Source: OMOG01 sp041485845 (lineage in GTDB: Bacteria; Acidobacteriota; Terriglobia; Bryobacterales; Bryobacteraceae). Taken from it: a stretch of 5,447 bases of DNA. The stretch covers positions 1-5,447 of the forward strand of contig JBGPKH010000616.1 of NCBI GenBank assembly GCA_041485845.1. Reading direction: 5' to 3'. Positions 1 through 5,433 of the stretch are shown piece after piece. Below the pieces are notes generated by a model that worked only from the letters and a program-made list of their open reading frames with translations, made no database searches and had not been told where the DNA came from. The stretch's first letter is position 1. Each line of letters starts with the position of its first letter. A program made the position numbers and the translations under genes.

Positions 1-79
1 CCAACAAGCGGCGGGATCTCTCGTCCAGCACCGCCTCCAGGGACCTGAAGCGGTCGCGGACACCAGCCGAGTCATCCAT
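1..79 (-). CDS. Partial N-terminus of a probable ISAzo13-family transposase
   Basis: Reading the minus strand from the ATG at 79-77 gives 26 codons that run off the left edge: MDDSAGVRDRFRSLEAVLDE, then RSRRLL. From memory, the pattern of an acidic start, a VRxRFxxL segment and then LDERxRRL is how ISAzo13-family (DDE type) transposases begin, before an AAAEA-like helix that would lie outside the window. A GGAG lies at 86-83, only 3 nt before the ATG, so the ribosome site is imperfect. The frame stays open upstream to a TGA at 127-125 with no other ATG. No catalytic residues are visible and no terminal inverted repeat was recognised, so whether the element is intact cannot be told. A chance ORF or an unrelated protein with a similar helix remains possible. 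Confidence 0.5.
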   Translation of the reverse strand, partial: MDDSAGVRDRFRSLEAVLDERSRRLL

Positions 80-117
80 CCACTCCAGGATAGCCCAAAA
101 ACATTCCAGAGTGGTAA

Positions 118-132
118 TGTTATTTCATAACA
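118..132. promoter_or_regulatory. Perfect 6-bp dyad upstream of the first small secreted gene
   Basis: TGTTAT (118-123) and ATAACA (127-132) are exact inverted repeats separated by TTC. The dyad is the AT-richest part of the spacer between the divergent transposase fragment and the small gene starting at 150, where a promoter is expected. A weak sigma70-like pair, TTCCAG (104-109) and CATAAC (126-131) with 16 bp between, would place the dyad over the -10 element. It could be an operator, or just an AT-rich promoter that happens to be symmetric. The regulator is unknown. Confidence 0.3.
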
Positions 133-149
133 GTTCCTAAGCGGTTACT

Positions 150-569
150 ATGACCAAGAAGCTGCTTTTTGTAACGACGATTCTGCTGGTGGTCGCATTG
201 GGCGCATTTGCCGCCGATGTCACCGGCAAGTGGACCTATGAAATGGCAGGCAGGCAGGGTGGCAACCCTCGCCCTGTCACGCTCAACCTGAAAGCCGATG
301 GAAGCAAGCTGACCGGCACCGTCTCCGGCATGATGGGCCGGGGCGGCGGTGGTGGCGGCGGAACACCTCCGGCGGACATGGAGATCATGAACGGCAAGGT
401 AGACGGCGATAAAGTCTCGTTCGAGACCAAGATGGAGTTTAACGGCAACACCAGGGTGACCAAGTATGAAGGCGCCCTGGCCGGGAACGAGCTGAAGCTG
501 AAGATCACGCGCGACACGCAGAACGGGCCGCAGACCAATGAAGTGACCGCCAAGCGGTCGGGCACGTAG
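150..569 (+). CDS. Small secreted protein, first of two tandem paralogs
   Basis: A 139-residue protein of unknown function. Residues 1-22 form a classical signal peptide: the basic MTKK, a hydrophobic core LLFVTTILLVVALGAF, and a likely signal peptidase I cut after AFA (residue 21), so it is exported at least to the periplasm. The mature part begins DVTGKW and alternates short polar and hydrophobic stretches (VTLNLKADGSKLTGTVSG at about 43-60, KVSFETKMEFNGNTRVTKYEG at about 88-108, ELKLKITR at about 114-121), a pattern suggesting an antiparallel beta sheet or small lipocalin-like barrel. A glycine tract (GRGGGGGGG, 63-71) interrupts it. I recall proteins of this GKW...LTGTVSG...DGDKVSF style as common in Acidobacteriota and Planctomycetes, without an assigned role. 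About half of its residues match the gene at 725-1123. The ATG at 150 is chosen because the signal peptide starts there. No Shine-Dalgarno sequence precedes it, so a short or absent leader is possible. Confidence 0.85.
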   Translation: MTKKLLFVTTILLVVALGAFAADVTGKWTYEMAGRQGGNPRPVTLNLKADGSKLTGTVSGMMGRGGGGGGGTPPADMEIMNGKVDGDKVSFETKMEFNGNTRVTKYEGALAGNELKLKITRDTQNGPQTNEVTAKRSGT

Positions 570-595
570 CAATCGACACATCGGCCAAGCGCCTT

Positions 596-642
596 CACCA
601 CCTCGGCAAATCCTTTGGTTTGTGTCCTTTGCGGAGGTGATG
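596..642. repeat. Long imperfect inverted repeat, possible dispersed intergenic repeat
   Basis: Bases 596-610 (CACCACCTCGGCAAA) and 628-642 (TTTGCGGAGGTGATG) are 15-nt arms that pair at 13 positions around a 17-nt loop. The mismatches are 598/640 and 605/633. Inside, TCCTTTG occurs twice as a direct repeat (611-617 and 625-631). As RNA this would fold into a stable stem-loop 27 nt after the stop of the first small gene. No T tract follows, so it is not a standard intrinsic terminator, although it could stall polymerase or protect mRNA ends. The inner text (TTTGTGTCCTTTGCGG) resembles a TTTGTGTCCTTTGTGG-type phrase that I recall as scattered between genes in many environmental bacterial genomes. 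That relation is from memory. Confidence 0.55.
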
Positions 643-676
643 CAGGCGCTTTCCCGGTTTCCGAGGCAGCGGAATC

Positions 677-700
677 GTACGGCCTGCGTAACTTCCGTAC
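677..700. promoter_or_regulatory. Small dyad upstream of the second small secreted gene
   Basis: GTACGG (677-682) and CCGTAC (695-700) are exact 6-bp inverted repeats 12 nt apart, ending 24 bp before the ATG at 725. The placement would suit an operator or a leader hairpin of the second paralog. It has no sequence resemblance to the dyad before the first paralog (118-132), so the two genes do not obviously share a regulator site. Dyads of this size occur often by chance in GC-rich DNA. Confidence 0.2.
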
Positions 701-724
701 CTCCCCTGACGCCTAACTGTCACG

Positions 725-1123
725 ATGACCAAAAAGCTGCTTTTTGTAACCACAATTTTGCTTGTCCTGGCATTCGCCGCGTTCGCGGCCGATATCAACG
801 GCAAGTACGTATTTGAACAAGCCGGCAGGAACGGCAACGTCAAGGTGACCCTCACGTTGAAGACCGATGGTGGCAAACTGACGGGTAGCGTGTCGCGGCC
901 GGGCCGCGATGGCAACGCCATGGAGACCCCCATCAGCGAGGCCACGATCAACGGCGCCAACATCGCTTTCAAGACCTCCGTCGAAATGGGCGGCAACACC
1001 AGGGTGACCAGCTATGCGGGAACCGTGGCAGACGATGAAATCAAGCTGAAAGTGACCGCCCCCGGCCGCGGCGGCGGCGATCCGGTGACCACCGAAGTAG
1101 TAGCCAAGAAGTCGACCACCTAG
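725..1123 (+). CDS. Small secreted protein, second of two tandem paralogs
   Basis: A 132-residue exported protein of unknown function, paralogous to the gene at 150-569. The first 14 residues (MTKKLLFVTTILLV) are identical to those of its neighbour and the signal peptide again ends AFA|AD. The mature domain keeps the same pattern: NGKYVFE (about 25-31), VKVTLTLKTDGGKLTGSVS (about 39-57), IAFKTSVEMGGNTRVTSYAG (about 80-99) and DEIKLKVT (about 104-111). It lacks the long glycine tract of the first copy after LTG-VS and instead has a short glycine stretch (GRGGG) at 114-118. The shared NTRVT and LKxT blocks look like the family core. It lies 155 bp downstream on the same strand, so the pair may be one transcript ending at the terminator at 1149-1198. 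No Shine-Dalgarno sequence is visible before the ATG. A soluble beta-barrel binding protein is a reasonable guess, not a demonstrated function. Confidence 0.85.
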   Translation: MTKKLLFVTTILLVLAFAAFAADINGKYVFEQAGRNGNVKVTLTLKTDGGKLTGSVSRPGRDGNAMETPISEATINGANIAFKTSVEMGGNTRVTSYAGTVADDEIKLKVTAPGRGGGDPVTTEVVAKKSTT

Positions 1124-1148
1124 CACCTTAACCCATCCAGTAGCCATC

Positions 1149-1198
1149 TGGCGGCTTTTCGTGCTTGAGAAGCGCACGAAAGGTCGCCATTTGTTTTT
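1149..1198 (+). terminator. Strong intrinsic terminator after the small secreted pair
   Basis: Bases 1149-1164 (TGGCGGCTTTTCGTGC) pair with 1174-1189 (GCACGAAAGGTCGCCA) along all 16 positions, two of them G-T wobbles, around a 9-nt loop (1165-1173). TTTGTTTTT follows at once (1190-1198). A long GC-rich stem plus T tract 25 nt after the stop of the second small gene is the classical rho-independent arrangement. It implies that transcription of the pair ends here and that the receptor gene downstream has its own promoter. Confidence 0.85.
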
Positions 1199-1248
1199 CG
1201 CGTAAGGCGCGCGCGGCTGGTCGCACCACCAGTCCCGCGGAGAACGGG

Positions 1249-1268
1249 TGTATGACAACCGTCATACA
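1249..1268. promoter_or_regulatory. Perfect 8-bp operator-like dyad upstream of the receptor gene
   Basis: TGTATGAC (1249-1256) and GTCATACA (1261-1268) are exact inverted repeats around AACC, giving a 20-bp symmetric site about 280 bp before the receptor ATG and 50 bp after the terminator. Size and symmetry fit a binding site for a dimeric repressor or activator. The TGTA/TACA ends are compatible with PadR-, TetR- or GntR-type operators but do not single out one family. A small RNA hairpin is the alternative; no T tract follows, so it is not a terminator. Confidence 0.45.
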
Positions 1269-1510
1269 GAGCCCAGACTCCTCAATCCCGCACCCAACTG
1301 TGCCAAGCTTAATACGGGAATCCAAAGAGAAGGAAGCGCGGGAGTGGGAACAGACCACCGCCAACCTGGCTCGATTTCTGGCCCCCGGGGAGGGACCCTC
1401 GTGAGGGCGTTGAGAGCCACTTTCTGGCGCCTGCGCTCGCCGTTCACATTTGTTAATTCCTCTTGCGCCACTTGGTCTCGGCTCACCTGATTCCGGACAA
1501 TAGTGGGAAA

Positions 1511-1540
1511 TCCGCCGATCCTCCGGCGGAGAGGGGGAGG
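1511..1540 (+). promoter_or_regulatory. Start-proximal hairpin and strong ribosome binding site
   Basis: TCCGCCG (1511-1517) pairs perfectly with CGGCGGA (1524-1530) around a 6-nt loop. The purine-rich GAGGGGGAGG (1531-1540) follows directly, with its GGAGG core (1536-1540) ending 9 nt before the ATG at 1550. This site decides the start: the same frame is open back to a TTG at 1463, but the ribosome site and the signal peptide both point to 1550. CCTCC (1520-1524) spans the loop and could instead pair with GGAGG, so two mutually exclusive folds are possible. Confidence 0.7.
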
Positions 1541-1549
1541 TTCGTGTCC

Positions 1550-4500
1550 ATGCCTCGAACGAAAGTATTTCTTATGCTGCTCGCCTTCGCGGCGGCGGCC
1601 CTCGCACAAATCAATACCAGCACCATGGATGGCCTGGTCACCGATCCGCAGGGCGCGCTGGTCGCCAAGGCGGAAGTCCTGGTAGTCAACCTTCTTACCG
1701 GCCAAACTTTCCAAACGCTCTCCGACGAGCACGGACACTGGGTAGTTCCCGCGCTACCGACCGCGACCTACAGCGTGACAGTGACTGCGCCCGGCTTCAA
1801 GAAACTGACTAAGACAGATGTCAAGATGGACGCCGGCATCCCGGCCACGGTGAATCTGACTCTTGAAGTGGGGGCTGTTTCCGAGACCGTGGAAGTGGTG
1901 GGCGGCGCCGAGGTGATGCAGGTGACCAGCGCCACGGTTTCCTCGGACCTCACCGGCCGCCAGGTCAGCGAGCTGCCGATCCCCAGCCGCAACGCCACCG
2001 ACCTCATCGTGACGCTGCCTGGCACGCAGACGCCCGCGGGTCCGCGCAACACCACCTTCGACGGCCTGCCGCAGGGCACCGTGAACATGACGCTCGACGG
2101 CATCAACATTCAGGACAACCTGCTCAAGAACGGCTCGGGCGGCGCCTTCTACCCGGTGGTCTATCCGCGCACCGACGCCATTGAAGAAGTGTCGGTCACC
2201 ACGGTCGCGGCCGGCGCCGAGAGCCTCGGCGAGGGCGCGATCCAGGTCAAGTTCGTCACCAAGTCGGGAACCAACGTATGGCGCGGCGGCGCGTTTGTCC
2301 AGGAACGCAACACCTTCCTGAACGCCAATACTTTCTTCAACAACATTGACGGCCTGCCGCGGGACCGCATCCTGCTGCACCAGATCGGCGCGCACATCGG
2401 CGGCCCCATCCGTAAGAACAGGCTCTTCATCTTCTTCAACTACGAGGTGTTCCGCTTCCCGCAGACCTGGAATTCCGGGCAGCTCACGGTGCTGACGCCG
2501 AGCGCGCAGAATGGCGTCTTCACCTACCTGGACAGCCGGAACCAGCTTCAGAATATCAATCTCTATGCGGTCGCCGGCGGCGGCGGCTACCCGTCCACGC
2601 CCGACCCGATCATTGGCGGCACGCTCTCGCAGATTGCCAAGGCCACGTCGAGCGGTGGAAGCCTCACCAACCGGCTCGCGAACATCGACTACAACCGGAA
2701 TAACTTCACGTGGCTGCCGCCGGGCGAGCACAAGATCGACTTTCCCCAGGGAAAGCTGGATTACGTCATCACCAACAAGCACCAGTTTTCGGCTACGGGC
2801 GGAGTCAATCCGTACCGGCTCTTCCCGGACGGGATCAACGGCATCATTCCGATCTTTCCCGGCAGCGGCACGGTGCTCGGATCGGCCACCAACGCCGGCC
2901 AGCGCGAGGCCTTCTGGACCGGTTCGACAGCAGTGCGTTCGGCGTGGTCGCCGCAATGGACCAGCGAAATCCGCTTCGGTATGTCGTCGGGCAACGTGCT
3001 GTTCTCCGATAGCATCAATGCGTCGCTGTTCGCCCCGTGGAGGGGTTACGCGCCTAACTTCGGTTTCGTAACCCGACCCTACAACACGGCCAGCTTCTCG
3101 CGCCGCAACGACCCGCTGAGACAACTTACGGGCAGCGTCAGTTGGACGCGCTCCAGCCACCTGATCAACTTCGGCGGAAGTTACAGCCAGATCAACGAGT
3201 GGATCCAGGGCGTGAGTGTCCAACAGATCCCGGGAATCAGCTTCGGGGTCACCAGCAACGACCCGATCAACAGCCTGTTCAACACCACCAATTTCCCGAA
3301 CAGCACGCCGACCGATCAATCCAATGCGGCGTCGTTGTATGCGCTGCTGACGGGCCGCGTCTCGTCCATCTCGCGTTCGGTGGTGCTGGGCGAGGAGAGC
3401 AAGACCTACGGGCCCAATCCGGCGGTGGACCGGGTGCGGCAGCGCGAGTGGGGGCTGTACGTTCAGGACAGTTGGAAGATCCGCCCGCAGTTGACGCTCA
3501 ACTACGGCTTGCGCCTGGAAAACCAGCATCCGTTCCAAACCCTGAACGCCATCTACACGCGGCCTGGGTATGCGGGCCTTTATGGCGCCTCCGGCGTGGG
3601 CAACCTGTTCCAGCCGAATGCCGGCGGCGGCTCCGTGCCGGTCCTGACCCCGGTCACCTCTTCGGACGTGACCGGATATCCTCCGACTCACTTTTGGTCG
3701 CCAACCGTAGGTATGGCCTGGGTGTTACCCGGCATGCACGGGCCGCTGGGCTGGCTCTTGGGGCAGGGCGAACGTTCGGTGCTCCGCGCGGGCTTCTCGA
3801 TCGCGACGTCGCGCGAGCAACTCACCAACATTACGAGTGTGTGGGGCAGCAATCAGGGGCGGACGATCTCGACGACCGTCGACCCGCTCAGCAACGGTCC
3901 AGAGGTCTTCGGGCCCGCCGGAAGCGTTCTGTTCCGCAATCCCACGCTGCCCGCGCGCACGGTGGCGGCGACGCCGAGCTATCCGATCGCCGTGGCCACC
4001 GGCACCAGCCTCAACGACTTCGATCCCAACATCAAGACCCGCTACGTGGAGTCGTGGAACATCGGGCTGCAGCGCCCGCTGGCGAAGGACACGGTCCTCG
4101 AAGTCCGTTACGTGGGCAACCGTTCGGCGCGCGCGTGGACCTCGCTCAACCTGAACGAAGTCAACATCATCGAGAACCACTTCCTGGATCAGTTCCTCAT
4201 CGCCCAGAACAACCTGGCAGCCGCGCGGGCCGCCAATCCGAACAGCAACAACTTCTACAATGCGGGCCTCGCCGGGCAGAAGGATATTCCAATCATCTCG
4301 ACCGCCTTGGGAGGCACGAGCAACTCCAATGCGAACCTCGCCAACCAGGTCTTCCAGGGGCAGGCCGGAACTTTCGCCAACAGCATTGCCGGCAACACGG
4401 GGCAGATGAAAAATCTCACCAACGCCGGATATCCCGCGAACCTGTTCCAGGTGAACCCGGCCACGGGCGGCTCGGGCGCCAACCTGACCACGAACCAGGG

Positions 4501-5311
4501 CGGCTCCACTTATAACGGTCTACAGATCGAAGTGCGCCGGAGATTCGCGGCCGGGCTGCAACTGGGCGCCAGCTACAGTTGGTCGCACTCGCTGACCACG
4601 GGAACCGTCCAGACTCTGCGCAATCGGGACGGCATCACGACGCCATCGGCCTTCGACGAGCGGCACGCCGTCAAGCTCAACTGGCTCTACGAACTTCCTT
4701 TTGGACCGAATCACCGTTTGCTGGGCGGGGGAAATCGCGTGGTGCGAAAGGCGGCGGAAGGTTGGCAGGTCGCGGGAATCTCGCGAATTCAATCGGGGGT
4801 GCCGTCGTTGTTTGCCGGCGGACGGTCCACATTCAATACCGGCGCCGCGGGTGTGGTGCTGCACAACCTCACCACCGATCAGCTTCAAAGCATGATGTCG
4901 ATCCGCAAGACGAGTCCGGCGACCGGCCCCGGCCTGGTCTACTTCCTGCCACAGCCGTTGATCGACAATTCGCTGGCGGCGTTCCAATTGAGGGGCACGC
5001 TCGATCAAAGCCAGCCGTACATCGGACCGCCTACGACGCCGGGCCAGTTCGGCAACCAGGTGTATCTGTACGGCCCGTGGTTCAGTTTGTGGGACGTGAG
5101 CCTGTCCAAGCGGACGAAGATCACGGAGCGGCAGTCGATCGAGTTCCGCGCGACGGCGCTCAACATCTTCAACCACCCGAACTTTTTCCTGGGCAGTCTG
5201 TCGATCACCAGCACGGGTTTCGGGCAGACGCGCAGCGCGTACAACGACATCAACTCGACCAACAATCCGGGGTCGCGGGTGGTGGAGTTCCAGGTGCGGT
5301 ATTCGTTCTAG
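1550..5311 (+). CDS. Oar-like TonB-dependent outer-membrane receptor with carboxypeptidase-regulatory-like domain
   Basis: A 1253-residue outer-membrane protein expected to import a bulky nutrient (commonly glycans, peptides or metal complexes in this superfamily) using TonB/ExbB/ExbD energy; the substrate cannot be read from the sequence. Residues 1-19 are a signal peptide (MPRTKVFLMLLAFAAAALA|Q). Residues about 21-105 form a carboxypeptidase-regulatory-like beta sandwich (GLVTDPQGALVAKAEVLV, then PALPTATYSVTVTAPGFKK). The plug spans about 125-240, with ELPIPSRNATDLIVTLPG (141-158), NMTLDGINIQDN (179-190) and IQVKFVTKSGTN (231-242). The rest is barrel, including RYVESWNIGLQRPL from residue 831, ALNIFNHPNFF near 1203-1213 and a C-terminus VEFQVRYSF ending in the aromatic residue typical of BAM-recognised barrels. 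Length and layout match Acidobacteriota Oar-like receptors. The frame is intact from a good ribosome site to a TAG stop. No substrate-processing gene, SusD-like partner or anti-sigma gene lies in the window. The TTG-started extension (29 residues) is rejected because it would bury the signal peptide. Confidence 0.95.
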   Translation: MPRTKVFLMLLAFAAAALAQINTSTMDGLVTDPQGALVAKAEVLVVNLLTGQTFQTLSDEHGHWVVPALPTATYSVTVTAPGFKKLTKTDVKMDAGIPATVNLTLEVGAVSETVEVVGGAEVMQVTSATVSSDLTGRQVSELPIPSRNATDLIVTLPGTQTPAGPRNTTFDGLPQGTVNMTLDGINIQDNLLKNGSGGAFYPVVYPRTDAIEEVSVTTVAAGAESLGEGAIQVKFVTKSGTNVWRGGAFVQERNTFLNANTFFNNIDGLPRDRILLHQIGAHIGGPIRKNRLFIFFNYEVFRFPQTWNSGQLTVLTPSAQNGVFTYLDSRNQLQNINLYAVAGGGGYPSTPDPIIGGTLSQIAKATSSGGSLTNRLANIDYNRNNFTWLPPGEHKIDFPQGKLDYVITNKHQFSATGGVNPYRLFPDGINGIIPIFPGSGTVLGSATNAGQREAFWTGSTAVRSAWSPQWTSEIRFGMSSGNVLFSDSINASLFAPWRGYAPNFGFVTRPYNTASFSRRNDPLRQLTGSVSWTRSSHLINFGGSYSQINEWIQGVSVQQIPGISFGVTSNDPINSLFNTTNFPNSTPTDQSNAASLYALLTGRVSSISRSVVLGEESKTYGPNPAVDRVRQREWGLYVQDSWKIRPQLTLNYGLRLENQHPFQTLNAIYTRPGYAGLYGASGVGNLFQPNAGGGSVPVLTPVTSSDVTGYPPTHFWSPTVGMAWVLPGMHGPLGWLLGQGERSVLRAGFSIATSREQLTNITSVWGSNQGRTISTTVDPLSNGPEVFGPAGSVLFRNPTLPARTVAATPSYPIAVATGTSLNDFDPNIKTRYVESWNIGLQRPLAKDTVLEVRYVGNRSARAWTSLNLNEVNIIENHFLDQFLIAQNNLAAARAANPNSNNFYNAGLAGQKDIPIISTALGGTSNSNANLANQVFQGQAGTFANSIAGNTGQMKNLTNAGYPANLFQVNPATGGSGANLTTNQGGSTYNGLQIEVRRRFAAGLQLGASYSWSHSLTTGTVQTLRNRDGITTPSAFDERHAVKLNWLYELPFGPNHRLLGGGNRVVRKAAEGWQVAGISRIQSGVPSLFAGGRSTFNTGAAGVVLHNLTTDQLQSMMSIRKTSPATGPGLVYFLPQPLIDNSLAAFQLRGTLDQSQPYIGPPTTPGQFGNQVYLYGPWFSLWDVSLSKRTKITERQSIEFRATALNIFNHPNFFLGSLSITSTGFGQTRSAYNDINSTNNPGSRVVEFQVRYSF

Positions 5312-5314
5312 GCC

Positions 5315-5362
5315 GGGGGCCGGGGGCCAGGGGCCAGGGGGGTCGGGGGCCAGGGGCGGGGG
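5315..5362 (+). repeat. G-run repeat with G-quadruplex potential just after the receptor stop
   Basis: Seven runs of four to six G lie at 5315-5319, 5322-5326, 5330-5333, 5337-5342, 5345-5349, 5353-5356 and 5358-5362, separated by only 1-3 nt. The unit is a degenerate GGGGCCA/GGGGGCC. It begins 3 nt after the TAG on the coding strand, so it would sit in the 3' end of the receptor mRNA. The spacing satisfies the usual G4+N1-3 quadruplex rule. No T tract follows, so it is not a classical terminator. It could be a slippage-derived simple repeat with no function. Confidence 0.8.
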
Positions 5363-5375
5363 CCGCGGGTCAGGG

Positions 5376-5433
5376 CACAGAGGACCCCCGTCATGACCTC
5401 GGGAAGCCGGTCACGGCCGCGTATCCCCGGTTC
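5376..5433. other. Short spacer between two G-rich repeat blocks
   Basis: This 58-base stretch separates the G-run block from its return at the right edge. It contains the palindrome GTCATGAC (5390-5397) and a weak TGACC/GGTCA hairpin (5394-5398 with 5409-5413). No gene start or T tract is seen. It may be a unique island inside a longer repeat region. Confidence 0.3.

Larger units (their letters stand above)
1199..1549 (+). other. Intergenic region and leader of the TonB-dependent receptor gene
   Basis: This 351-base stretch between the terminator and the receptor start has no convincing protein gene. It contains the operator-like dyad at 1249-1268, a doubtful 50-codon ORF (ATG at 1252, stop ending at 1404), a small CCCTC/GAGGG hairpin at 1396-1407, an AT-richer patch near 1446-1460 (CACATTTGTTAATTC) where the promoter might lie, and the start-proximal hairpin and ribosome site at 1511-1540. 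I could not identify a convincing -35/-10 pair. The length suggests a regulated promoter or a structured leader, or both. Confidence 0.6.

Noticed and set aside
713..1258. 181-codon minus-strand ORF opposite the second small gene
   Set aside because: It runs through the terminator and the second secreted gene, whose frame has a signal peptide and a paralog. A similar antisense peptide ending (YKKQL) also appears opposite the first copy simply because the sense DNA is duplicated.
1287..1315. Possible promoter with a TAATAC -10 element at 1310-1315
   Set aside because: No acceptable -35 hexamer at the right distance (TCCCGC-like sequence there), so the match is too weak to annotate.
1396..1407. 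CCCTC/GAGGG mini-hairpin
   Set aside because: Five base pairs with a 2-nt gap (or four with a 4-nt loop) and no T tract; expected by chance in GC-rich DNA.
1463..1549. N-terminal extension of the receptor from the TTG at 1463
   Set aside because: It has no ribosome site, would place 29 polar residues before a clear signal peptide, and the ATG at 1550 has both a strong Shine-Dalgarno sequence and the signal peptide.
1754..3691. 645-codon minus-strand ORF inside the receptor gene
   Set aside because: It is rich in Arg, Ala, Gly and Val, has no domain pattern, and lies wholly opposite a well-supported coding frame; long antisense frames are common in GC-rich genes.
3142..4515. 457-codon plus-strand ORF in another frame of the receptor
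   Set aside because: Its composition (Arg, Gln, Pro, Ala rich, low hydrophobic order) is that of an out-of-frame reading, and the receptor frame here encodes recognisable barrel motifs.
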